NCBI GenBank assembly: GCA_029948255.1
Contig: JALIZF010001916.1
Span: 835,001 to 899,000, forward strand
DNA length: 64,000 nt
Direction of reading: 5' to 3'
DNA from: Telmatactis stephensoni
Lineage: Eukaryota; Cnidaria; Anthozoa; Actiniaria; Isophelliidae
The position numbers and the translations under genes are program-made. Shown piece by piece: positions 26,701 through 33,830 of the stretch. A model generated the notes under the pieces. That model saw nothing but the letters and a program-made list of their open reading frames with translations, did no database searches and was not told where the DNA came from. Position 1 is the first letter of the stretch; each line of letters begins with the position of its first letter.

Positions 26701-29700
26701 TGCCACAGTTTTCACATATATCAGTTTCTTCATGTTATCCTCCAAAAATCAGATTTTTTACATAAACAATTATACAAAAGCTGTCCATACTTTCCATGTT
26801 GTCTACTAATACCAAATGGAGACAGTTTCGCAAATATTTTGAAGCACGGAGATCCTCACAGTTCGACGGTCAGAGAAGACTGACGAGAAAATTGAAGATC
26901 GACCATAGTGCTTTGCACGCATTGACCAACCTCCTCTGAGATTCCATTTTTCCGTGCGTCTGTACTCTAATCGATGCACAGATGACGTCAAAATGTGGTG
27001 AGAACAAAAAAGTACGCCACGAGACGAAGTCGAGTGGCGTGACTGTTGTTCTTACCACATTTTGACGTCATCTGTGCATCGATTAGAGTACAGACGCACG
27101 GAAAAATGGAATCTATCTGTTTTATATAATATTTATCGAAACATTCCAACCAATCAGAGCGCGCGTAAGATTCGATGCCGCCATTTATGTGTGTGTACTC
27201 TAATCACACATGGTTTTTCGACCAATCAGAGCGCGCGTAATATGCCAATTATTATATAAATAATAATAACGTATGTCATAATATAACTGAATATGTATGA
27301 ATTCCTTACTTTGTAGACAAAGATAACATCAGCGGAAGTTTCTGTCTCCATATTCTGCTCACTTGGACTCGTGTGCTCAGGATCAGGAGCTGTTCGGAAG
27401 AGAAATAAGATAATATGGAGTTTATACACAATCGAGCACTGGAGCATTGGAGCATTGGAACATAGCGAGCGGACGTACATTTCTGAGCTCCGTAATTTTC
27501 AGTTTTTTAATCCTGAATAGTTCCTTGTACGATTTTAATACAAGGGTTTTTCTAAAGAAAAGTCACAGTGATGATTTTTGTAATGTTTCTGGGAGCAAAG
27601 AAAGCTACAGTTGGGAGTACAAAGGCTGCTTTTATACAGGCAATATTCGGCTCAAAAGAGCCCGCCATGTTGGAACTCAATATTACAGAAAATCCTTTTG
27701 TCGCTCAAGACTCCAGTACTATTGCAACTCGACAGCAACTTTTCAACTGGATAAGATATTGGTAAGTGGAGATGTACAACTGAACCCAGGACCAGTCAAG
27801 AACCCTTGTACGATATGTCAAAAAGCTGTGGCAAAAACACACAGATCGATGAATTGTGATGTGGTTTCAAAACGCATATAAAATGTGTCAATGTTTCGCC
27901 AGCCGAATATGTGAATGTTCAAACACTAAAGCCTGGTTTTCACTTCGACGGAAGCAGAAGCGGAAGCAACATACGCAGACTCAGTATCGCGTTTATCACC
28001 TTGGTGTGAGAAAAGACAAGCACTGCTAATGAGCAGTACATTACTGAGTCTGCGTATGTTGCTTCCGCTTCTGCTTCCGTCGAAGTGAAAATCAGGCTTT
28101 AGAGATCATACCTGGTTTTGCACAAGCTGTACAGAATATGATTTAAATGACTCGTACACACGAAATGACGCAGGATTGATTACCGGGGAGAACTATCTAT
28201 TATTATTATTTATTTATTTAAGGATTTGTATATACATGGAATACATACAGGTAGCAGAACAAAAAGACATGACGTCCCTTACTAAGGTTCAACCACCATA
28301 CCCAACCCCTTTAAAACAAAACAGCCCTATCCCTATCCCTCCCCCTAACAAAAAGTAATAATAACAATAATAAATAATATCTTTAGAAAGTCAAAGTTAA
28401 AAAGCGTGTATAACATAGTGCAACTCCTACGTCCTGAGTAGGGGAGAATACGTGAAACGGTCATGGGGACTAAATAGGATCAAGAACGTGGATTACACAA
28501 GACACCCTTTTACACTTAACAAGAACAAGCTTCTAAAACGTTAACTCTTCTACATTTAGGACAAATTAACTAAAAGGAGCGAACACTGTCTCCATCAAAA
28601 ACCTTATGTAAGCGACTTAAATAGAACGATTTAAGCTTACGCTTAAAGGACCCCAGGGAATCAGCTAACTTAAAAGAATCCGGAATACTATTCCACAATA
28701 TAGCAATTCTGTTGAAGTAATTGTCCCGGAAAGTAGAAGTACGGGCACTATTTATTTTAAGATGAAAGTTTGAACTACCGCAACGAGTGGATCCCTGTAC
28801 AAAAGAAAAATACTTATTGAATTGGCAAGCAAAATTGACCTCTCCACTCTTGCATTTGAAAAAGAAAACTAAGTCTAGATACTCTAGCCAGTAATTAAGG
28901 GGAAGCAGTCTAAGTTTGACTAAGCGATCTCTATAAGACAGATTACTGCCTTTGCCTACAATAAAGCGCGTTGCTCTCCTCTGTACATGTTCAATTAAAA
29001 ATAAAAGATTAACAACTGACTGGGGAGCCCATACCTGCGAACAGTAACATAAATGAGAGCGTACTAATGAACAATAAAGGCGCAGGAGAGCTTCGCTGTC
29101 CACCAACCCCGCGCAATTTCTTTTGATGAAACCCAACATTCTATTTGCCTTAGCAACAATTAATACTATGTGCTCTTTCCAAGTGGTATCATGGGCTATA
29201 ATAACCCCCAAATCCTTTTCTGATTTGACCACCTCCAGGTCAATACCATCTAACTTATACGTACGCGATGGGCTTATGCGTTTCCTAGATATACGTAAAT
29301 TTTTGCATTTAGAAGGTTGAAAATACAACTCATTACGCAAGGACCAAGCGAAAACCGCATCCAAATCCCGCTGCAAACTAACAAAATCAGACTCTTTCCC
29401 TATAACTTGATAACACTTAGAGTCATCTGCAAACATGGCAAGCGTCGCATTAGAAATTTCATTTGGCATATCGTTCACAAACAACAAGAATAATATCGGT
29501 CCCAATAGTGATCCTTGCGGAACACCAGAGTCAACGTCTGTCCAGGTGGAACAAGCACCATTCACTACCGTCCTCTGTTGTCTACCAACAAGATAAGAGT
29601 AAAACCACGTGAGTAAAGGGTCTCCAATACCATACATCTGTAACTTCGTTACAAGCTTAGCAGGACACACTGAGTCAAAAGCCTTCGCAAAATCCAGATA

Positions 29701-32700
29701 AATTATATCAGTCTCAATACCCCGATCCAAGGCACGCCCAATGTCATGGAATACTTCAAGAAGCTGGCTCAAGCATGACTTCCCTTTTTGAAAACCATGT
29801 TGATTATGATAAAGTACTTCCATTGCATGAGGGACGAGTCGCGAAGCGACACATTTCTCCAGGACCTTAGAGATTACCGGTAGTAAGGATACTGGACGAT
29901 AGTTTTCAACAAGACTTTTGTTACCTTTCTTGAAAATAGGTGATACATTTGCTCTTTTCCATTCAGTTAACTGCACACCTTCTCTTAAGCTGAAATTGAT
30001 TACAGCTGTTATGGATGGAGCTAGAGACTGAGCACATTCCTTCAAAACTATCGTTGGTAAATTATCAGGGCCAATTGCTTTATGCACATCCAAGGAACTA
30101 CTGAGCACATTCCTTCAAAACTATCGTTGGTAAATTATCAGGGCCAATTGCTTTATGCACATCCAAGGAACTCAGTAACTTGAATGTAACACAAGCGTGA
30201 GTTTACAGTTGGAAGCACTGACTCATCCAAGTTTACTTCACATCCTGAGTGATCTTTGAAAACAGATTTGAAAAAACCACTGAAAGCCTCTGCACGTACT
30301 CTATCATCAGAGATTGAGATGTTGTTGTAAATAACTTTTTCTGGGATAGGCTTTCTTTTATTTTTGAACGAAAAGAAAGTCCAGAAACGTTTAGAGTTGG
30401 TATGAATTTCAACTAGCAATGGTCTTGACATAGTTCCTTCTCTCGAAACGAATCCAGTTATTTATATGCTGTCTCATCTTGCGAAATTTTTCCATATTCG
30501 CAGAAGTTTTGTTTTTCTTTACGCGCCTCCACAACGTCCTCTTTTTGTTGATTTCTTTTGCTAACTCTTTTGTAATCCACGGAGGGCGATTGACATTTTT
30601 GCGATTTATCTTTGGAAGACCTGGCTGATAAGCTAAAGAACTGCACTTCAAAAGATATCAAAGTGGCCCACTTGAACGGGAGGAGTTTAAGGAATACGAT
30701 TGACGAAATAAGGTGTTTGCAAGTCCTTTGCAGGTTTGAGATATTAGCATTATTACTGAATCACATTGTAGGACTATCGGGTCTTATAGGACTGTAGTAT
30801 TGTAGGACTGTCGTGTGTTGTAGGACTGTAGTGTGTTGTAGGACTGTCGTGTGTTGTAGGACTGTCGGGTCTTGTAGGACTGTAGTGTGTTGTAGGACTG
30901 TCGGGTGTTGTAGGACTGTCGAGTCTTGTAGGACTGTCGAGTCTTGTAGGACTGTCGGGTCTTGTAGGACTGTAGTGTGTTGTAGGACTGTCGGGTGTTG
31001 TAGGACTGTCGCGTCTTGTAGGACTGTCGGGTCTTGTAGGACTGTCGTGTGTTGAAGGACTGTCGTGTGTTGTAGGACTGTCGGGTGTTGTAGGACTGTC
31101 GGGTGTTGAAGGACTGTCGTGTGTTGTAGGACTGTCGGGTGTTGCAGGACTGTCGGGTCTTGTAGGACTGTCGGGTTTTGTAGGACTGTCGGGTGTTGTA
31201 GGACTGTCGGGTCTTGTAGGACTGTCGGGTCTTGTAGGACTGTTTGGTGTCGTAGGAAACGAAAGCACTTTACAATGCTTTGTTTTCGTTCCAAACAATT
31301 TTGGAATGTTCGGAATCAGAATCGACGAATGAACGCCGAACCTAAAGCTTTTCAAGCGTGAAAGATTCCATTGTTTTCTTAGACACAACCAGAACAATAG
31401 GCAAAGCTTGATATGACGGATCTTACTCGCTCTGACAATTTTCATTGACATATGTTATCATTTTCCTTTTCACTAAAATCAAACAAGCAATGCCGCTTAC
31501 TCGTGCCATGCATCGGAATGTATAGTGTCTAGTTCAGTGTCTAGTTTTAAGACTCAACTTAAAACCTATATTTTTAGGAAATCCTACTTAGTAGAGGATA
31601 AGTAATGCTAATGGATATAATATTTAGGCCTATCTCATAGAAATGCACAAATATATATAATATATGCTATATTATTTATATTACTATCATCGAACTATAT
31701 TATTACATATCTACACATGTATACACATTTATATTAATTAGTTTTTCTTTTTCTTTTTCTTAATTATTGTAGCAATATTAGCTTTTTCGTTAATCTATTG
31801 TATGTAAATTATTTAGTGTAAAGCGCTATTGGGCAACTTTTGGAAATAGCGCTATATAAGTAAATAAAATTATTATAATTATTATTATTATAGGACCGAC
31901 AAAAACCAGTCATAAATGAGTGTGTACCTATTCTGTGCCAGGTATAAATTTTAGTCTTTTTTAGTTGGGCCCAATGACCCAGGCCTTAACATGCTTGAGA
32001 TATGTTTTAGTTGTGCGTTCATCCGTAGCGTCTCACCAGAAACTACTAGTAATATACTCTGAATTTGGCAGCAAAGTTTTGGAAAAAGTTTGTTAAATCA
32101 GTTGGATCATTATTATGTAATCAGCGCTGCGACAATTAGCGAAATACGATACCCTTTTATCGAAATAAACAGTTAATATAGATTTGTCAAACCAATTGCA
32201 AGCATGCTGAATAGTAAGCATATGGAAGTTCAAACAGTAATATCAACAAAAGAACTCAGTAGGTCTTTACCATCTATGAAATTATATCGATCGATCGTTC
32301 GATTTACCCATACTTCAGGTATTACCAGTAGGTACCGGGTTCCTATTTGATTTTTTTTTTGGGGGGGGAGGGGGGGGGGGACAAAGTGGCCCTTTTGAAA
32401 AGTTAAAAAACTTACGTAAATCTCGGACGTAAATACTGTAATAACATAAGTACTTCGATTATTTTACCCCCTTTAAAATAGTTTTCACTAATACTAGGAG
32501 ATAAACAAATACTAAAACAAAGGAAAAGTATTCGAAAACGTTGTTGGAAGAACTTCTTGTTGGAAGAAGTAATTAACCCAAGTGCTGATGATACCCGCTT
32601 GCTTGCACTGCTTACAAGACAGCCGTCCCTAACGTATTCGCATAGGTCAGACTAACTTACCGTTTTGATTCACTGTAGCCTCTTCGTGGCTGGCTTCTTT

Positions 32701-32793
32701 GTTGGGGTTTCCTTCCGAGTCCAACGTTTCTTCAACTGTTAGGTCTATTGGTGCTATGCTGGTTTCATCTTCGTTGCTTCGAGAAGACTGCAT
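1..32793 (-). CDS. TPCN1: Two-pore calcium/sodium channel 1-like, copy A (partial, 3' end outside window)
   Basis: Endolysosomal two-repeat (2 x 6TM) cation channel of the TPC family. Exons, 5' to 3': 32793-32661, 27389-27310, 21194-20985, 18228-18115, 17207-17077, 11908-11820, 11192-11158, 11068-11010, 10878-10779, 10675-10559, 3127-3064, 2956-2896, 2691-2640, 2489-2408, 2306-2262, 2113-2057, 1700-1632, 1475-1403, 1251-1144, 619-548, 210-121, 45-1. All have AG/GT borders and compatible phases. Recognisable pieces: [10 protein letters not shown] and HKRS (repeat I S2), [10 protein letters not shown] and [13 protein letters not shown] (S3-S4), [15 protein letters not shown] (pore I filter), AVVYETF (S6), FDFIVTVLG (IIS3), [14 protein letters not shown] (IIS4), GIIGMECF (IIS5). 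About 628 codons are present with no stop or frameshift. The start at 32793 is the ATG shared with copy B; a second ATG lies one codon upstream and the frame stays open to 32844. Introns are swollen by transposons. Oddity: IS6 has Gln where copy B has Leu. Confidence 0.9.
504..532. repeat. (GAT)n microsatellite, copy A intron 20
   Basis: About nine GAT/TGA units beside exon 20. The copy B equivalent at 38661-38714 is longer and imperfect. Minus-strand reading frames with poly-Ser here are an artefact of the repeat. Confidence 0.85.
3571..3892 (-). pseudogene. Decayed DDE transposase fragment, possibly PIF/Harbinger C-terminal part
   Basis: Two overlapping minus frames share one ancestral reading: one has [11 protein letters not shown] and [19 protein letters not shown], the other [11 protein letters not shown]. 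Joined conceptually they resemble the D-x-GY-P-L-x-TPF ... Y(N/D)xxxxxxR segment near the end of Harbinger-type transposases. A frameshift between them marks it as dead. The position inside an inverted-repeat element supports the call; sequence similarity is judged from memory only. Confidence 0.35.
4859..5050 (+). other. Short basic ORF inside the Harbinger-like element, unrecognised
   Basis: 63 codons, Ser/Thr-rich then Lys/Arg-rich ([20 protein letters not shown]). Possibly a remnant of the second, Myb-like ORF that PIF/Harbinger elements carry, but no Myb signature is visible. A 20-nt G run just upstream (4837-4852) is unlike normal coding leader sequence. Confidence 0.2.
5790..6560 (+). 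repeat. ~105-115-bp satellite, about seven diverged units
   Basis: Units share TTTGACTCGTCTCTTGTGGG, GAAAGCGGGA, GAATAAAGCTAA and TGTCTGTTGTCGTTATTTTA. The same unit occurs once at about 9355-9475 and in reverse orientation at about 12430-12590, 12995-13200 and 13890-13950, always inside transposon composites. Confidence 0.8.
7020..7464. mobile_element. TTAA-flanked MITE (piggyBac-like)
   Basis: Terminal inverted repeat GAGGGGATTTTTTTCAA, with TTAA at 7016-7019 and 7465-7468. Internal halves contain two related stretches (GTGTTAATCCA...CGAAAATTTGGAT). No coding capacity seen. Confidence 0.7.
7469..7876. mobile_element. Palindromic MITE, AGGTACGG termini, TAA target duplication
   Basis: Long inverted arms starting AGGTACGGTAATACGAGCAA and a TAA on each side fit a PIF/Harbinger-type MITE. 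A second copy is at 12590-12992. It abuts the neighbouring TTAA element. Confidence 0.75.
7880..9230. other. No gene seen; diverged repeat material
   Basis: AT-rich with stop codons in all frames. Small internal reiterations occur: CCCACAAT.CC.G.AGGCCG twice near 8550-8600, and a segment with GCTACAGTGAGTCTGATG-like text at about 9135 and 9265. Nothing coding is supported. Confidence 0.5.
9527..9557. repeat. (ATCT)n microsatellite
   Basis: About seven tetranucleotide units directly after a hairpin-type element end (GGGCTACCTGTGGTAGCTCG at 9484-9503). Confidence 0.85.
12001..12182. mobile_element. Palindromic MITE, GGCCATTTGCA termini
   Basis: Inverted arms GGCCATTTGCATGATGGCGT and counterpart, extending through the text ACTACAACTACCAGAATGC; TA on both sides. 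Confidence 0.75.
12590..12992. mobile_element. Second copy of the AGGTRCGG palindromic MITE
   Basis: Termini AGGTGCGGTAATACGAGC and reverse complement; TAA at 12587-12589 and 12993-12995. Inserted in a satellite unit, which continues on both sides. Confidence 0.75.
12995..13210 (-). repeat. Satellite units (reverse orientation)
   Basis: Two to three units of the CGAGTCAAACNCACCCTTAG / CCCGCTTTCTCCCACAA repeat described at 5790-6560. Confidence 0.7.
13226..13890 (-). mobile_element. Helitron-like element
   Basis: On the minus strand the 3' end is a hairpin (AACGCACCATTGTGCGT) followed by CTAG and then T, matching the Helitron 3' rule (hairpin then CTRR, insertion before T). The 5' end begins CTCGTGCCCAGGCCGTAGG, itself a hairpin, and is preceded by A. 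No Rep/helicase is encoded, so it would be non-autonomous. Confidence 0.5.
13955..14710. other. No gene seen
   Basis: A hairpin-type end (CTGGGCTACCTGTGG at 13990) and otherwise AT-rich sequence with no supported ORF or repeat structure. Confidence 0.5.
14711..14980. mobile_element. G-rich palindromic MITE
   Basis: Ends AGGGAGCATCATTCATTTTT and reverse complement AAAAATGAATGCTCCCT. The left arm contains an 18-nt G run and the right arm C runs, with GGGTGGGTCAT repeated inside. Confidence 0.65.
15008..15147 (-). pseudogene. LINE relic with degenerate 2A-like motif
   Basis: The minus frame reads [18 protein letters not shown] then stop; codons 15040-15017 give DIETIPGP. 2A-like recoding peptides near the N-terminus of APE-type LINEs read D(V/I)ExNPGP, so the invariant Asn is Ile here and the site should be inactive. 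The upstream side is cut by the TTAA element at 15152. Confidence 0.5.
15152..15812. mobile_element. TTAA-flanked MITE
   Basis: Termini GGGTGTACTGACATATA and reverse complement, TTAA at 15148-15151 and 15813-15816. Contains a GC-rich stretch (GCGCCAAAAACGCGCGCG). piggyBac-like by target site. Confidence 0.75.
17183..17641. repeat. Tandem duplication carrying the exon 5 acceptor, with (AAAC)n/(AAAT)n expansion
   Basis: About 55 bp spanning the last 25 bp of copy A exon 5 (minus-strand 5' end), its acceptor and the start of the microsatellite recur at 17586-17641. Between them are long AAAC and AAAT runs. Copy B has one exon edge and only AAAT repeats. Confidence 0.85.
17641..17830. repeat. 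(AAAT)n/(AAAC)n/(AAGT)n microsatellite
   Basis: Second microsatellite block in copy A intron 4. Long Leu/Phe/Cys/Tyr ORFs on the minus strand are produced by the 4-bp periodicity. Confidence 0.9.
17912..18085 (-). mobile_element. tRNA-derived SINE in copy A intron 4
   Basis: Minus strand shows an A box (TGGCCGAGTGGTGAGAGC-like text, ending at about 18060) and a B box (GGGTTCGAGTCCC, about 17998-18010). Absent from copy B intron 4. The predicted cloverleaf is too poor for a working tRNA. Confidence 0.65.
18791..20564. mobile_element. 1.77-kb foldback element with ~800-bp arms, TTAA target
   Basis: Arms 18791-19592 and about 19765-20564 are nearly perfect inverted copies, ends GGTGGCTGGACCC; the spacer is about 170 bp. 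TTAA at 18787-18790 and 20565-20568. Copy B carries the empty site AACTTAAATTCAGG at 44917-44930. No transposase ORF. Confidence 0.92.
20579..20719. mobile_element. 141-bp MITE, GAGTGC termini, TA target
   Basis: Termini GAGTGCATGCACTTAATCCG and reverse complement, continuing GTGAAACA. TA on both sides; copy B has GGGTAGTCCC without it. Shares the GAGTGC...CCGTGAAA terminal layout with the 4-5-kb elements in intron 5. Confidence 0.85.
23989..24205 (-). mobile_element. Helitron-like 3' terminal fragment
   Basis: Minus-strand end GAACGCACGAGTGCGTCTAG then T, homologous to 60905-61136 over roughly 200 bp (shared CAGGCAACCAGTGTACGG and AGCGGCAGCTAATCTAAATG). Confidence 0.55.
26939..27114. mobile_element. 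Palindromic MITE with ~62-bp arms
   Basis: Arms starting AGATTCCATTTTTCCGTGCG converge on TTTGACGTCAT and a short loop; the right side is followed by two CCAATCAGAGCGCGCG motifs. Confidence 0.65.
27447..28196 (+). pseudogene. LINE 5' region: 2A-like motif and PHD-type finger
   Basis: The frame encodes [12 protein letters not shown] (27759-27794), a 2A-like recoding motif with Gln replacing the usual Glu, followed by [23 protein letters not shown] (27926-28102) interrupts, then the finger resumes as [14 protein letters not shown] and ends at GLITGENY, where an antisense LINE begins. 2A plus PHD-type finger ahead of an APE endonuclease is a known layout in CR1/L2-like LINEs of marine invertebrates. 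Broken by nested insertions, so not functional. Confidence 0.7.
27926..28102. mobile_element. Palindromic MITE inside the LINE finger
   Basis: Termini CTAAAGCCTGGTTTTCACTT and near reverse complement; arms extend through GCGGAAGCAACATACGCAGA. A related sequence is found near 47930-48300 and the CAACATACG motif recurs there. Confidence 0.8.
28197..30611 (-). mobile_element. Antisense CR1/Jockey-type LINE, 5'-truncated
   Basis: Minus-strand element with reverse transcriptase and pre-RT linker, 3' end in an (AATA)-rich tail at 28197-28225. It sits in copy A intron 1 and appears inserted into the plus-strand LINE whose halves flank it. A 73-bp tandem duplication at 30027-30172 shifts the frame. 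Confidence 0.8.
28570..30108 (-). CDS. Reverse transcriptase of non-LTR retrotransposon
   Basis: 512 codons. RT motifs in order: YRPVSLL (residues 70-76), [11 protein letters not shown] motif A (135-145), [17 protein letters not shown] motif B (194-210), FADDSK catalytic motif C (226-231), then a thumb and an RWxxxR-like C-terminal segment ([12 protein letters not shown]). Typical of CR1/Jockey/L2-group LINEs that use target-primed reverse transcription. The catalytic Asp pair is intact, but the start is artificial: a 73-bp duplication separates it from the linker frame at 30153-30431 ([27 protein letters not shown]) and the frame at 30409-30651 ([18 protein letters not shown]). No endonuclease is joined to it. 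Confidence 0.9.
   Translation of the reverse strand: MLSSSLDVHKAIGPDNLPTIVLKECAQSLAPSITAVINFSLREGVQLTEWKRANVSPIFKKGNKSLVENYRPVSLLPVISKVLEKCVASRLVPHAMEVLYHNQHGFQKGKSCLSQLLEVFHDIGRALDRGIETDIIYLDFAKAFDSVCPAKLVTKLQMYGIGDPLLTWFYSYLVGRQQRTVVNGACSTWTDVDSGVPQGSLLGPILFLLFVNDMPNEISNATLAMFADDSKCYQVIGKESDFVSLQRDLDAVFAWSLRNELYFQPSKCKNLRISRKRISPSRTYKLDGIDLEVVKSEKDLGVIIAHDTTWKEHIVLIVAKANRMLGFIKRNCAGLVDSEALLRLYCSLVRSHLCYCSQVWAPQSVVNLLFLIEHVQRRATRFIVGKGSNLSYRDRLVKLRLLPLNYWLEYLDLVFFFKCKSGEVNFACQFNKYFSFVQGSTRCGSSNFHLKINSARTSTFRDNYFNRIAILWNSIPDSFKLADSLGSFKRKLKSFYLSRLHKVFDGDSVRSF
30612..30766 (+). pseudogene. LINE endonuclease N-terminal fragment
   Basis: The plus frame reads [20 protein letters not shown] then CRFEILAL, the start of an APE-type endonuclease (usually IxxxHLNVRSLxxKxDEI...DILAITET). 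A 2-nt slip then gives ITESH, after which the minisatellite starts. Opposite in strand to the adjacent RT. Confidence 0.75.
30767..31256. repeat. 18-bp minisatellite, about 27 units
   Basis: Unit TAGGACTGTCGGGTCTTG with variants at a few positions (GTG/GTC, GTGTTG). As 18 is divisible by three, several frames stay open on both strands; these are not genes. Confidence 0.95.
31540..31891 (+). pseudogene. LINE 3' end (C-terminus and 3' UTR)
   Basis: Frame [21 protein letters not shown] then stop at 31604-31606 is typical of the end of L2/CR1-like LINEs. The 3' UTR ends GCGCTATATAAGTAAATAAA and an ATT-rich tail. It could be the 3' end of the plus-strand LINE at 27447, but the middle is missing. 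Confidence 0.6.
32341..32383. repeat. T-run/G-run low-complexity tract, copy A
   Basis: T9-10 followed by interrupted G runs; the copy B equivalent at 50411-50440 differs in length. Confidence 0.8.
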
Positions 32794-33302
32794 CATCGCT
32801 TGTATGTTTGTAATAAGCCAGAGCAAATATTGTTTGGAGGACACAATATTCAGTACTCAAAGGGCAAGCGTCGTATATGTCGATGCTAGGAATTCAGCAT
32901 GCCATCAATTTTATAGCGATTTACACCCGAGAGCTCATTGTAAATTCATAGTCTTTATTTCCGCTTCAGTTACTTACAGGGCTGGCAATGAAGGTCGACC
33001 ACGAATAATATTTACAACTGTAAACTACAGTATGTTTTTATATTCTTGTGTCATAATAAAATATTTTTTTTCAACAATTTATATAAACTCGAGACGAATT
33101 TGGCATATGATTCTAAAAACTATAACAAGTAACAAAAGACTTGAAATGACTGCATTTCTAAAATAGGCGAGGATCTTGAAAAATAAAGAACAAATTGGAC
33201 GTTAAACTTCCGATTATCCAGAACCAGGATAAGTTCAGGACTCCGGATGTTCGGAAATAAGGGACATGAGTATAGGAAGGGCTACAGGAGGCAGCCACAG
33301 GA

Positions 33303-33376
33303 GGCAGCATGGCCGAGTGGTCAGAGCGTTGGTCTCGTAATCTGGCGGTCCCAGGTTCGATTCCCGCTCTGGCCAC
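33303..33376 (+). mobile_element. tRNA-derived SINE head
   Basis: A box TGGCCGAGTGG and B box GGTTCGATTCC, about 40 nt apart. Acceptor and T stems do not pair well and no discriminator/CCA context is seen, so a SINE or tRNA pseudogene is preferred over a tRNA gene. Possible body extends to about 33500. Confidence 0.55.
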
Positions 33377-33576
33377 TAGCTGAGACTGAATTTGTTCCGA
33401 TTTCGATCAGTTCAAATTCAGTTTCTTGGCCATGCATGCTTGTAATATAGCCAACTCAGTGATTTGCCTCCTTGCCAGTTGGGATTCTTAATCCATTTAT
33501 GTTTGATTTATATGATTAAGTTATAGCGCATATGATCATTTCGCCATGGAAAATGCGTTTTATAGAAGCTGACAAA

Positions 33577-33587
33577 TTTATTTTATT
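33577..33587 (-). terminator. Candidate polyadenylation signals of copy B
   Basis: Two overlapping AATAAA hexamers on the minus strand about 245 bp past the copy B stop codon. Confidence 0.4.
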
Positions 33588-33830
33588 CAAGGGCTGCTAC
33601 CATCATGGGTGGGTGGTCCTTGAGTGGGTAACTGGCAAGGCAGGAATCGATTAAATGTAAGCAGGTCAAATAAATCTTCTGCCGTTATGAATAATGAACG
33701 AAATACAAGAACCAGTATCCTGCTCAGCAGTCTCGTCACGCAACGCTCCACCAATGAAGCACTGCGTGACGAAACCAAACATGACATCGTAGGACACCAC
33801 AGAACCCAGTTGACAGTTAATACTTCACTG

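Larger units (their letters stand above)
22070..27260. mobile_element. ~5.2-kb composite insertion in copy A intron 2
   Basis: Copy B reads straight through as GTGGATAATAACGTATGTC; copy A breaks after GGATAAT and resumes at ATAATAACGTATGTC, so ATAAT may be duplicated. Inside are a hairpin element near 22215-22380, a Helitron-like 3' end (23989), duplicated segments sharing CCGCTGATCG.ATGTATCGC (24220 and 25679) and a palindrome (26939-27114). No convincing gene. Confidence 0.6.
1..33011. repeat. Segmental tandem duplication, copy A block
   Basis: Matches 38161-51069 in the same orientation, over both exons and introns, with only scattered substitutions. The block contains the copy A two-pore channel. 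It is about 20 kb longer than its partner because of insertions at 3298-10520, 11924-16979, 17912-18085, 18791-20564, 20579-20719, 22070-27260 and 27450-32000. The left end is cut by the window; the right end of similarity is near 33011. Confidence 0.92.

Noticed and set aside
30761..31451. 177- and 225-codon ORFs on the minus strand and 80-codon ORFs on the plus strand
   Set aside because: 18-bp minisatellite read in several frames; no domain and no start context.
33303..33376. Possible tRNA gene (A and B boxes, TCTCGTAATC loop)
   Set aside because: Stems pair poorly and similar heads recur with unrelated bodies, so a SINE is more likely.
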